A DNA stretch of 64,000 nucleotides from Tricholomella constricta (lineage: Eukaryota > Basidiomycota > Agaricomycetes > Agaricales > Lyophyllaceae), in assembly GCA_013368375.1 (NCBI GenBank), contig JAACJP010000005.1, positions 1,364,001 to 1,428,000 on the forward strand, in the 5' to 3' direction. A model generated the notes under the pieces. It was not told the DNA's origin and made no database searches. It saw only the letters and a list, made by a program, of their open reading frames with translations. The position numbers and the translations under genes were made by a program. Positions 22,080-32,421 of the stretch are shown here, piece after piece (the stretch's first letter is position 1; every line of letters begins with the position of its first letter).

Positions 22080-22740
22080 CACTGTTGACTCCTGGATAGT
22101 GCCCAGGGCTATCAACCGCACTCCACGCTGGACCGGTGGTGTTTGCCGCTCGCACGACCAATTTACCTGGCGCTGGCGGTGTGGCTAACCCTGCGGTCCT
22201 TCTTGCGTCCATCCGCATTACCTACTCAGATGCAACGCAGGCTCTCATCGTGTAGGACAGGACATGGCTTCCAAATATCTTGCCCGTCCCTGATTGTGAA
22301 CTGTCCACCACAGACGACCTTAGATGGATTGATGCCACGGCCATTGGTCGCTTCGGCGTTCTACCTTGTGGCCTTGCCGTGTCCTTGCCGTCTGTACTTG
22401 CCATATCGACGTTACTTCCACCGGAAACCTGAACGTCGTCGGAGGTTTTGAGTAAATCGTCCTCACTCCCGAGTTCAACCACCTTCTCTCACTACCTTTC
22501 AACCCTCACTCCATCACCTTCCTCTTCCTTATCTTTGACGGTAAATCCAACCGACCTATGCTCATCGGAGACATCCTCGGCGGCATGGTCGGCGGCCTCG
22601 CCCTTCTCTTACTTATTCTCGTATACTGGAGACGTCGAAAGAGGACAGCCGAATCAGCCGCGGACACCACCGGCGGCTACAAGGCTACAGGCTCCGCGCC
22701 ACACTGGTCGCAGCAGTAGCAGTACGGAACTTATAATTCA
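22080..22740 (+). pseudogene. Broken gene for a surface protein with a C-terminal TM segment
   Basis: Pieces in different frames can be read: GPVVFAARTTNLPGAGGVAN followed by AVLLASIRITYSDATQALIV (22115-22255), then after a stop a TWLPNILP stretch and RWIDATAIGRFGVLPCGLAV in another frame, and finally a TM segment GDILGGMVGGLALLLLILVY followed by RRRKRTAE (22560-22650) and a Gly/Tyr-rich tail interrupted by a stop. The strand pattern NPAVLLASI.ITYSDAT resembles the galactose-binding-like extracellular domains of Agaricomycete single-pass surface proteins. Stops and frame changes that cannot be removed by plausible introns suggest a pseudogene. It lies immediately left of the Ngaro element. 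Confidence 0.5.
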
Positions 22741-23144
22741 TATGGGCAACCGCAAGCGCCGTATCGATACGGTACCCACCGCCATCTGTGGCTGTGGCTG
22801 CGTCGTCCTCTCCCGTCTTCTCTGGCACCGCCGGTTATTACCAACCTCAATATAGTGACGCTGCCCAGGTCGAGCCTCTGCACTCGGTGTAACGCTACTG
22901 GAAATCAAATCATCCGTGTTCTCTTGGCCTCGACGCGCACCGCCCTCGCGTCGCCTTTCCGCGGTCGCAATATATTTTGACATAATATTGAAACAGTTGT
23001 ACTCGCTTTTCATGTTGTATGTGAACACGTTCACATCTTGTCTTGAACCGCTGTGGATCCATTCCACTTCTGCCGTTTCATTGAATTATTATGCATTAGT
23101 CATTTCGGTAAAGATCGTTTTACTGGCAATAGGCTACGCAAAGT
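22741..23144. other. Intergenic left flank of the Ngaro element
   Basis: About 400 bp without a gene; its right edge is the first base of repeat A1. Confidence 0.4.
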
Positions 23145-23304
23145 TTGTTATCTATTACGTAGCGAGGAACGACCAGAGGATTAGATGTAAGTCTTTGTTA
23201 GTACGTCGGGTGTTGCCGGCATCTTTCTCTCCTCCGGCCACCTCGACGTTCGCAACAAACTCGAGCCCTCCGTCGTTGAGAGCGGCTCCACATTCCTTCT
23301 TTGC
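23145..23304 (+). repeat. Ngaro split direct repeat A1
   Basis: It matches 29150-29309, beginning ttgttatctattacgtagcg and ending cacattccttctttgc. Flanking bases differ on both sides, which fixes the ends. Confidence 0.9.
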
Positions 23305-23404
23305 TCATCTCTCGCCGCTCTCTGGCTCACTCAACACCTTTTCATATTCTAGAATTTCCGTCTCTTCCCGCAACAATTTTTCCATCCCTCACGGCACACA
23401 CACC

Positions 23405-25648
23405 ATGGCGGCCCTACTGGTGCGAGATCCCAATCTAGATATCTGCCCGGACTTCGACTCCGAGCCTTTCGAGCCCATGCGCGAACTTTTACGCAACACC
23501 GGCCTCACAAACCAAGCAGCCATTGACGCACTGCGTGACGCGTGGGTGACACGCAATAACCAGCTACGCGACCGGTGGACACAGGAAGCCGAGGCCAGAC
23601 AGGCACTGGCGGACGCTGCAGCACTGCAAGAACAAGAGCAACCTCCGCAACCGCCGCAGCCACAACCACAACCGGCCCCGCCGCAACCCCATCCTCAACC
23701 ACAGCACCAACCACCTCAGCATCAGCCAGACCCACAACCCCCGCATGACGACCAAGGAGAAGAAGGTCCGCAGCGAGAACTGGGAGCGGATGAGGACAGG
23801 CCGGATCGAGAGCGGCGGGCGAAGCTCAAGTTGAGGTCGTTTGACCCCAATTTGTCTGTCGCGAGCGTAATTGTTCCTCGCCCCTCTTCCTACGCCCTAA
23901 ACAAGCTCGCTAACTTTGAGTACTGCGAGTTATGGTATTTCACACAGGAAGGTTGCGAGGACGCTCAGCGATCTCAACGACCCGAGGCCGACGACGCGTT
24001 CGGTATGGCCAGAATCGGCGAAATGGTCATGCTTCGCCCCGTCGCCTCGGTGCAAGCTTCCAAGCGGGCCATCCCAGACGCCGACCTTTCCTGGGAACAA
24101 TTCCACTATGCACAACGGTCGTTCGTCGACTACGTTCTCAAGGCCGGTTGGCCGGAAGAACACGCACAGGCCCTTGTTCGCTTCTTCGTCCACCTCGAAA
24201 ACAGTCCCTATGTCAACCGCGAGAACGGCAAGAAGATTCTCCTCACCTACCAGGCCCGGGTTCGCCGCAACTGGATGGATGCAATGAAACAGAGCGACGG
24301 GCCTGTCTTCAACATCGCCCTAATCAACAACGAACTCATGGAGACGATTGCCAGGGATATTCAGAGCATCACGACGGCCGACTTGCATCGCCAGGTCAGT
24401 AGCTTTCTTTTCCACCTTCCCAAACCTAGAGCTCATTAGTGTTCTCCCTCCCCCCCCCCCCCCCCCCCTCCGTATCCGTCGTGTGCTCTGTTGCCGAATT
24501 GACCCCTCCGCCGCACCCTGCCACACCCTGCCACACTCGGCTACACCCACATCACCATGACTTCACCCGCTACACCACCATGCACCCCATACTACACCAC
24601 ACCGCCTCACATGCCGCTCGCAATGGCTTCCTCCGTCGCACGCCGCATCATCCCCCCCCCCCCCTCTCCTCCCCTCACGCTGCACTCGCCACCTGCCTCA
24701 CCCGCGACCTGCCACACCCGTCACCTGCCTCATCCACCACCTGCCGCATCCGCCACCTGCCACATCTACCACCCGCCACACCCGACACCTGCCACACCTG
24801 ACACCTGCCACACCCGACACCTGCCACACCCGACACCTGCCACACCCGACACCTGCCACACCCAACATCTGCCACACCCGACGCCTACCACGCTCACCAC
24901 CTGTCTACACCCGTGGCCCTCACCCCCCCCCCCTTCCCTTCCCTTCCCTCCGCTCACTCTTCTTTCTTCCCACCTCCGGACCTCATCGGTTCTGTTTTAT
25001 GTTCCTTGATTATTCCTTGATGCATAAAATACGCTTTCACATGTTGGGCTTACCCCTTTCCACCGCCGCTTTCTTCTTTCTTCGGTTTTGCTTCCCAATT
25101 CGGCTTCGGACGACCTGTACCTAAACTCGTAGATGACGGATGCAATTAATTCGTTCAAATCTCTTCACACGACCCCCGCTGAGCGTACCCCTAAGAAAAG
25201 CAGAGCGGCACGGGACGGGGCCGCCCCTTACTATAAACGAAACCGCTCTCCCTCACGCTCACCCACCCGTGGGCGTGATCGTGATCCCAAGGGTCGCCGT
25301 CGTTCTCGTTCGCCAGCCAGACACGCCTCGCACCCCACTCGCAACGCCAGCCAGGTTTTTGGGGCGGGCACAGGATCGGACGGCCTATCCGCCTGTGCTG
25401 TGTGCCTCGGGCGCCATCGACACGAAATCAGCAAGTGCACCGCCGAATCCCTCTGGGACGGAGGTTCCGCGCGATGCAAAAGGAACGAGCGAGGGCGTCT
25501 CGTCAATCCCGACGGAATCGTGCTATGCTCCGACTGGCAGCGCCCACAGGGATGCAGCAGCACCAGCGCAAATCATGTGCACGAGTGCTCCGGGTGCGGA
25601 CGAAAAACTCATGGTGCTCAGACTTGTCCTCGCACGCAGAAGCTCTGA
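23405..25648 (+). CDS. Ngaro gag-like protein with CCHC zinc knuckle
   Basis: Exons 23405-24394 and 25133-25648 join in phase (330 + 171 codons). The first part begins MAALLVRDPNLDICPDFDS, has a Gln/Pro-rich spacer (PQPPQPQPQPAPPQP) and a helical capsid-like part (VDYVLKAGWPEEHAQALVRF). The second is Arg/Ser-rich (RNRSPSRSPTRGRDRD) and carries CAVCLGRHRHEISKC and CSGCGRKTHGAQTC, the latter a C-x2-C-x4-H-x4-C knuckle. This is the usual content of a retrotransposon structural protein that packages element RNA. The 738-bp intron (24395-25132) is remarkable and contains poly-C and a minisatellite; the splice is supported by the phase and by RQ/MTD continuity but remains inferred. The 3' end overlaps the RT frame. 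Confidence 0.7.
24690..24915 (+). repeat. 16-bp minisatellite inside the gag intron
   Basis: About 14 tandem units of 16 bp close to ccacacccgacacctg, most regular at 24770-24880 and divergent at both ends. Poly-C tracts lie at about 24448-24468 and 24651-24663 upstream of it. The array gives meaningless long frames on both strands. Confidence 0.85.
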
Positions 25649-27673
25649 GGCGTTGTCGCCCTACAACCCAGAGGCTTGGGAGCACCTCCTCGGTGTACAT
25701 AAACTCTTATACAAATACCCTTTACTTCCTTCTAATCTCCGCACGGGCTTCGACGCCGGCATCCCACACATTACAGTCACCAACACCCCCGCTAATAGCC
25801 CCTCCCTCCACGTTCATTCTCAAGCGTACCTTGACATTATCAAGAGAGAGTTTGACTCTCAACGCTACCTCGGACCTTTATCCCGGGTCGAAGTTGAATC
25901 GCTTATTGGCCCTTTCCAGACCTCACCGCTCTCTCTTGTCCCCAAGCCGGGGAAACCCAACAAATTCCGCGCTGTTCACAATTTCTCTTTTCCGCGCGCA
26001 GCCTCTGCCAGCTTCCGGTCCATCAACTATCAGATTGACTCCAGCCTGTTCCCATGCACCTGGGGCACTTTTCCCACCATTTGTGCCACAATATGGCACC
26101 TCCCACCTGACTCTCAGGCCTCAATCCGGGACGTTGCGGAGGCCTATAGATCCGTCCCCATCACCCCGAGCCAATGGCCTGGGTTGGTCGTCAAACTCCG
26201 AGATCATGACAGCTTTGCCATCAACACCAACGATAACTTTGGGCTCGCTTCCGCAGGCGGCATATATGGCATCGTCGGAGATGCCGGCACAGACATTTTT
26301 CGCGCAGAAGGCATCGGCCCTATCTCCAAGTGGGTCGACGATCATATCTTCTTTCGTATCCCTCTCGCTTCACTCGACAGGTACAATGAGCAACGAAAGA
26401 AATGGAACGAAATCATCGCCAGCAATGGCGGTCGGCTGCAGGACAGGGGAAGATTCTGGTATAGGGGAGAAACAATGCCCAATGGATTTCCCATCGAATT
26501 TGATGAAGACGCCGTTTTCCCCATTCACGACCTATCCAGGAACTCCCCTCGCTCCACCCTTGATGCCGCGTACACATACGCTAGCGTGGACATTGACCAC
26601 ATCTCACGCACCCTGGGCATTCCTTGGGAACCGTCCAAAACGGTGGACTTCGATTCCAATGTCCAATACCTTGGCTTCATCTGGGATCTCCAGGAGCGCA
26701 CGGTTTCTGTTCCCACAGTCAAGAAGGAGAAATATCTCCAGGCGATTCGGGACTGGCAGGCACAACCCACGCATACCTTGGCGGAGGTCCAAAAACTTCA
26801 TGGAAAGCTACTACACGTTTCCCTCATCGTTCCAGCAGGTCGCGCCTACCTCACCCGGCTGGAGGCTATGCTCGGCACCTTCAACAGTCGTCCGTTCACT
26901 CCACACCATGCACCAACCGGAACTGACCACGACCTCGAATGGTGGACTCGCACGCTCGCACACCCATGCGTCTCTCATCGAATTCCAGGCCCGTGCGTTC
27001 TTATCGACCATCAGGCCTACTCGGATGCCAGCTCCGGAGTCGGCATCGGCATCACCATCGGTAACCGTTGGAGAGCATGGAGGCTGGTACCCGGATGGAA
27101 CAGCGACGGGAGAGACATCGGGTGGGCAGAAGCCGTCGGTTTCGAGCTCCTCATATACACGCTCCTTGCCTTCAGCAACGAAGGCGATGAACTTAAGGTT
27201 TTCGGAGACAACCGCGGTGTGGTTGAAGGGTGGTGGAAAGGCAGGAGTCGCAACCGTCCCACCAACAATGTCTTCAAACGCATCCACGCCAAGCTCGCTG
27301 AACAAAGCTGCGTCATCCACTCTCGCTACGTACCCAGCAAACTCAACCCAGCAGGTAAGCTAAGCTACACAACGCTACATATAAAGCCTCGCCTTTGACA
27401 ACGACTCCCTTAGATCAACCTTCGCGAGGCATCTACTATGCGCACGGCCTACTCCTTCCAGCCGTACCCATCCCCCACATTATCCGCCCCTTCGTGCTCG
27501 ACTTCGACGCGCCTCTCCATACACGCGAGTTACGCGATCGATTACGCGGTCGCGTTGCGGAACCCAGACCAAAACCCCCCACCGACGTTTCAACCACGGA
27601 GGAGCGACAACGTTTTGAACGTTTCCTCGAATCCGCAGGCGAAATCCTCCTACCCAATGCAACAGACTGGTAG
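25140..27673 (+). CDS. Ngaro reverse transcriptase-RNase H
   Basis: The frame is open from 25140 but overlaps gag until 25648, so the real protein probably begins near the end of gag by frameshift or reinitiation. RT features are LSLVPKPGKPNKFRAVHNFS, RDVAEAYRSVPI, SAGGIYGIVGDAGTDIF and SKWVDDHIFF; the V-D-D replaces Y-x-D-D, as in fungal DIRS-order elements. RNase H follows: YSDASSGVGIGI, WAEAVGFELLIYTLL, VFGDNRGVVEGWW. A 59-bp intron (27355-27413, gtaagc...tag) links NPA to DQPSRGIYYAHGLLLPAVPI and the stop at 27671-27673. No protease or integrase domain is seen. The frame has no other stops, so the enzyme is potentially functional. Confidence 0.85.
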
Positions 27674-28865
27674 AGGAGGGCAGCTGATCCGAACACGTTA
27701 CATTCAGCTTCCCCGCACGTTACGGCGAGGCGAGCCAGCAGCCTACCATCCCTCCCTCACCCCGCAACCATCCCTACTGCGTCCGCACTGCTTCGCGGGT
27801 GAACGTTTACGCTTATGGAAACCCGAATCGCCCACCGCCCCCTCCGGAATTGTCGACCAAGAGGACATCGACCGTGTTATAGCAACGATGGCTCTTGGCT
27901 TTGCTGAAGGAACGAAAGAGTCATACGGGTCAGGGCTTCTAGCGTGGCACGTCTGGTGCGACTCAAAAGGGGTACCAGAGCACGAGAGAGCCCCGGCCTC
28001 CCAGCTGCTGATATCAGCCTTCATTTCATCACTGACTGGCGCCTTCGCAGGCAAAACGATCCGAAACTACGTATATGGGCTCCGCGCTTGGCACGTGGTT
28101 CACAGCATGCGGTGGCGCCCTAACGATGACGAGCTTGACCTCCTTCTGAAAGCAGCAGACAAACTCACACCCGAAACCTCAAAACGAAAGAAGCGACAAC
28201 CCTACACGATCCCTTTCATCCTCCAGCTTCGAGAACAAATGGTGCCGGACGATCCGTTTGACACTGCGGTTTTTGCATGTCTGGTCTGCTTATTCTACTC
28301 GGCATCGCGCGTGGGCGAGTTTACTGTGCGACGGCTCAATGCATTCGACCCCGCCATTCATCCATCCAAACATTCCCTCAGGCGCGACCAAGACCGCAAC
28401 GGCCGAAAGGTAACGGTCTTGCACATCCCTCGCACGAAGACATCGGTTGTAGGTGAAGACGTCTATTGGAGTGCCCAGAATGGCCCGTCAGATCCGGAGG
28501 CGGCGCTAGATCGCCACCTGGACCTAAACCAACCCCCGGAAGGGCAACACCTATTTGCTTACAGGCACAAGGGCGGTCACAGACCTCTCACCAAAACCGC
28601 CTTCGTCAAGCGCCTGGCGGCACTGGCGCGCAGCGCCGGTCTGGACCCTCTGCAGGGCCACGGAATTCGCATCGGCGCTACACTAGAATACCTTCTGCGA
28701 GGGGTATCATTCGAGGTGATGAAGGTGATGGGACGTTGGCAAAGTGACGCCTTCACCCTTTACCTCCGGAAGCACGCGCTCATCCTCGCCCCATACATCC
28801 AAGCGCAGGCCCCGCAGGTCTACGACGACTTTGTGCGAATTACGATGCCATCCGGAGTTCGCTGA
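27438..28865 (+). CDS. Ngaro tyrosine recombinase
   Basis: 475 aa, overlapping the 3' end of the RT gene in another frame. After a Pro/Ser-rich lead come a SAM-like N-terminal domain (GFAEGTKESYGSGLLAWHVW, GKTIRNYVYGLRAWH) and the catalytic domain. Catalytic residues are visible: R in SASRVGEFTVRRL, H-x-x-R in GHGIRIGATLEYLL, the W/H-region MGRWQSDAF and the tyrosine nucleophile probably in FTLYLRKHALI. These enzymes insert the circular cDNA of DIRS/Ngaro elements by strand exchange, so no target duplication is made. The frame is intact. Confidence 0.88.
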   Translation: MRTAYSFQPYPSPTLSAPSCSTSTRLSIHASYAIDYAVALRNPDQNPPPTFQPRRSDNVLNVSSNPQAKSSYPMQQTGRGGQLIRTRYIQLPRTLRRGEPAAYHPSLTPQPSLLRPHCFAGERLRLWKPESPTAPSGIVDQEDIDRVIATMALGFAEGTKESYGSGLLAWHVWCDSKGVPEHERAPASQLLISAFISSLTGAFAGKTIRNYVYGLRAWHVVHSMRWRPNDDELDLLLKAADKLTPETSKRKKRQPYTIPFILQLREQMVPDDPFDTAVFACLVCLFYSASRVGEFTVRRLNAFDPAIHPSKHSLRRDQDRNGRKVTVLHIPRTKTSVVGEDVYWSAQNGPSDPEAALDRHLDLNQPPEGQHLFAYRHKGGHRPLTKTAFVKRLAALARSAGLDPLQGHGIRIGATLEYLLRGVSFEVMKVMGRWQSDAFTLYLRKHALILAPYIQAQAPQVYDDFVRITMPSGVR

Positions 28866-28969
28866 GGCCCCCTGCACCTTTTCAACCTCCCTCTGTCACG
28901 GTAAGGCTTTCTCCTAAAATCGGGGTGCCGAGTCTCACTCGACGCGTCGCAGCCTCCTTAATAGTGGGG

Positions 28970-29149
28970 ATCGCAGCTCGTCTCGGCCGCCTGGACTTTG
29001 ACCAGTTTTACTTGCGCCGGGAAGCGCTCCGCGCTTTCGCCCACTATGCGTATGCCCTTACCACTATCCTCCATAATATCTAGTCCTGCGGGCGATACCC
29101 AATATTGCCCGAATATATTTGCTCAACTATCCTACGTTCCAGACGAAGA
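28970..29149 (+). repeat. Ngaro split direct repeat B1
   Basis: 180 bp starting atcgcagctcgtctcggccg and ending at ttccagacgaaga. This uninterrupted copy gives the original sequence across the TA (29081-29082) at which B2 was later split. Confidence 0.9.
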
Positions 29150-29309
29150 TTGTTATCTATTACGTAGCGAGGAACGACCAGAGGATTAGATGTAAGTCTT
29201 TGTTAGTACGTCGGGTGTTGCCGGCATCTTTCTCTCCTCCGGCCACCTCGACGTTCGCAACAAACTCGAGCCCTCCGTCGTTGAGAGCGGCTCCACATTC
29301 CTTCTTTGC
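29150..29309 (+). repeat. Ngaro split direct repeat A2
   Basis: 160 bp copy of A1, directly adjoining B1. The 122 bp between A2 and B2 (29310-29431) are unique. Confidence 0.9.
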
Positions 29310-29431
29310 CCCACCCTCCACTCCCTATTACAACTCGAACATTTCCCAAGCACAGCACACTGGGGTAAGTGAAATGTCATCCTCGTCTCACGGCCCTCAC
29401 CGAGCAATGCGAGTCTGGTGCCCTCCCACCC

Positions 29432-29544
29432 ATCGCAGCTCGTCTCGGCCGCCTGGACTTTGACCAGTTTTACTTGCGCCGGGAAGCGCTCCGCGCTTTC
29501 GCCCACTATGCGTATGCCCTTACCACTATCCTCCATAATATCTA
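29432..29544 (+). repeat. Ngaro repeat B2, left part
   Basis: Matches B1 bases 28970-29082 and stops at the TA target of the KDZ insertion. Confidence 0.9.
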
Positions 29545-29557
29545 CATCAGCATTTCG
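29545..29557 (+). repeat. KDZ left terminal inverted repeat
   Basis: catcagcatttcg, preceded by TA at 29543-29544; identical to the reverse complement of 35922-35934. Confidence 0.9.
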
Positions 29558-29805
29558 ACAGGTCCGTCTTTGGACCGCTTTGGTGTCTTTGGAAAGATGT
29601 CAAAGATACCGAAGCTGCAGAAGATGGAAAAGCTGCCTCGTCTTTGTAACGCAGCGTCACAAATCTTTGAGAGACATGAATCATCTTTTAAAGATGGTCG
29701 TGATCTTTATGTCCGTCTCAATGAACATCTTTGCAATGTGATATGAATCAATGAAAATGCTCGATTAGAATTGACTCGACTACCCCGCCATTAAAACTCA
29801 TACCC

Positions 29806-32278
29806 TCAATCCTCATCAGACTCGAGTACATATTCTTCGGGAACCTCGAAACCATCTATATCACCATCAGACGATGCAGCGCGCTTGCGCTCAGCAACCT
29901 TTCCTTTCTTCTTCTTCGAGGCCTGATTGTCGAGGAATTCTGTTACAGTCGAGAAAATGTCTTCCCATTTTCTGTCGTCGAAATTCTTGATGGTCGGCAG
30001 GTACTGTGTCGCCCGATTGTTGAATTTTGCCTTCGATTTGCTCTTGGAGCTTGAAGGAGCGCCGCGTTCGAAGCTGTCGCCATATTTTGCACCAGAAAAC
30101 GGTTCCAGCTTGATGAGTGTACCGCTTTTCCAACCTCCGAGTGCATGTTCAACCTTGAGATAGGTAACAGTGTTAGTTATTAGATCAAATAGAGTAGCTC
30201 ATGTGAAAGCTCACCGCCTGAATGGCCAAAATCAAAGCTGCCGATGGTTTATCATCTGCTATTTCTGGATACTCGTCGATCTCTTGATAGTGTGCGAGCG
30301 CGAGGGTGCAAAGGATAAGTGATGACTGGAACAGACCCTTTGACAGAAAGAAAAGGGTTGTTAAACATGTGAACGAAGTAGTGAGAATACTACTTACCTT
30401 TTTACGGACCCCTCTATCCTCGTCTTGGTCCCATACCTTCCAGTGAAACGGCTTTGTTTTCTCCCCTTCCGGCGCCTCAAGCATGTACAACACGGTGTCT
30501 TGGATAGTGTCCTCGTCAGGAAAATGGTCCGGATTGCCTTTGATGTACTGTTCGACAACCTTTGCAGCAGTTGAGCCGAAGACGTGACGCCAATTATTGA
30601 GCCGATAGCTGACCTAGAGAAAAGATAACTGAGAGCAGAGTAGGGTAAACAAAAAGCGACACGCACTAAGCCACACCAGACATCGTCATCCTCTACCTCG
30701 TGCTCGCCTACTCCAAAGACAGTATCCACGATGTATCGCACATCCTCCACGGCAAGGGTCTCCCAGGGATCTCCTTCACGGCTACCGACCTTTTTGCGAG
30801 CCAAAGGAACGACGAGGGCACTGAAGGCAGCTTCGGTCCCTGAAGGCAGATGCTTGAGGGTCCATTTTTCTGCGCCTCCACGCTGTGCCTTCTTGGTGAT
30901 GGTTGAAGTAGTGTTCAACCGCTCTATCTTGACCATTGGCTGTAAACGAGTCGAAGTCAGAGGTTATATGAATTGTAGATGATTCTGTACCGGAAAAGCA
31001 GCCCCACTTCGCGCTGGCACAGCCATCTGTTTGACTGGCCGTTCAAGTTCATCGTCTACCCCGTCATTGAGTATACCACCATACTGAACACTGGACTCGT
31101 TGCTGACAGCGCTTTGCAAGGATAGAGATGACTTCGATGGAGTGGCGGCACTCCAGTACTTCGCGTGCAAGAGTCCAGACGGAATTGCAGGTTTTGTCTT
31201 TTTTGTCTTCTCACTGTCCAGAAATTGTGAGCGGAGGCATGAATGAACACATAACACTGTAAGTACATACCTGAGTGTGTCCAAGGTGCTGATCTTACGC
31301 TTGTTTCCAATGGCGGGTGTGCCCAGTGCAGGAATGGTTTCCCGCACGGCGGTGATATCAGCACGTCCCAATTTGGTTTTGGGCTGCTTCTTCTTCCCGC
31401 GCTCAACTGTGTAGTCCACCTGTTCATCGTCGTCTTCATCCTCGCTCTCTTCATATTCCTTGTCCTTGATATTATCTGCGGCTTCATTGTCCATATCTGG
31501 TACGTCTTTCCATGGAAAGTTAGCCTTTCATTCAATTGGACAAATTGGTCTATCACTTACCTTCCTCACATTCTGATTCAGGTGTCACCTCGCGCAACTG
31601 CTTACTACGCCTTGAAGCACCAGCAACATCAGTATCATGGCCAGCTAAACGGATGGTGGTAAGTAATCATCAAACAGCTTAGAAAAAAACTTAAGGCTCC
31701 AACATTTGTTGAAGGTGTAATTTGAGGTGTTGTTGGTCACTCGGTTGCTATCGGCCTCGTCAAATTGTTGACCTACCACTGAAGTGATAGTGAGTATATA
31801 TTTGTTGCTCATTTATGAACCTTGCTTTTTGTGTTTCTTACCTTCTGGTGTATTTGTAGCGCGAGCCGCCATAAGGGTATCTGAATATTGGTAAGAGCAA
31901 TCGTTGGACAGTGGTTCCACAGTGCTTACCTTGACCTTTTCTCTCCGTAGAATTTTTTCTGGCCTTTTTTCTCGTCGGCGGACCTGCACGGGCAGCTCGC
32001 TTTCGCCCCTCGTCTTCTTTATACATGTGGTCCTCGATGTCTGCAACATTTTGAATCAGGTCTCTTTGCTGTTTGTCCTCTTCCATCCTTTCCTGGGCTT
32101 CTTGCTCGCGTGCTGATTTCATTTCTTGTGCAGAGCGACGTTTTCCTGGAGCAACCCCTGCTGCAACTCCTGGGCGAACATTTTTGTTTTTCGAACGTGT
32201 TTTGATGACCAGCATCGGAGCAATCGTAGGGACAGAAGAGTCCGTATCAGGAGTGTGGACTTTCTTGCGAGGAGGCAT
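29806..32278 (-). CDS. KDZ companion protein, function unknown
   Basis: A multi-exon minus-strand gene starting MPPRKKVHTPDTDSSVPTIA and ending VLESDED. The N-terminal half is basic and acidic low complexity with probable nuclear signals (RKRAARAGPPTRKKARK, ESEDEDDDEQVDYT, KKKQPKTKLGRADI). The C-terminal half is a folded helical domain: EKWTLKHLPSGTEAAFSALV, VEDVRYIVDTVFGVGEHEVE, YRLNNWRHVFGSTAAKVVEQ, IQDTVLYMLEAPEGE, KGLFQSSLILCTLALAHYQE, ALILAIQAVEHALGGWKSG, FNNRATQYLPTIKNFDDRKW. I see no dioxygenase (TET/JBP) HxD motif, which some KDZ elements carry. The gene is divergent from the transposase, with starts 143 bp apart, and wholly inside the TIRs, so it belongs to the element. Several introns were inferred and exact borders are uncertain. 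Confidence 0.65.
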
Positions 32279-32421
32279 CGATGAGCAAAAATAGAGATGG
32301 GGGGCTGTCGCCGTTGGTTGTCAAGGTGTGTTTGTTGTGTTCGACTTGGGCTCAATTTTCAAATTTCGAATTGCAGCCACCGGAACTACGCATTTTCTTA
32401 TCCCGAATCACTCCACTCGCC
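32279..32421. promoter_or_regulatory. Divergent promoter of the KDZ element
   Basis: 143 bp separate the companion start (32278, minus) and the transposase ATG (32422, plus). Both element genes must be driven from here or from overlapping 5' sequence. No TATA box stands out. Confidence 0.45.

Noticed and set aside
24690..24915. CRISPR-like array
   Set aside because: Repeats are contiguous 16-mers without spacers in a eukaryotic context; it is a minisatellite.
24675..24957. Cys/Gly/Val-rich repeat protein on the minus strand (CGRCRVWQVSGVAG)
   Set aside because: It is simply the reverse translation of the 16-bp minisatellite.
23405..28865. Classical LTR (Gypsy/Copia) retrotransposon
   Set aside because: There is no integrase or aspartic protease, and the termini are split direct repeats with a tyrosine recombinase.
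23405..28865. DIRS-1-type element with adenine methyltransferase
   Set aside because: No methyltransferase motif after RNase H, and the repeats are direct and split rather than inverted.
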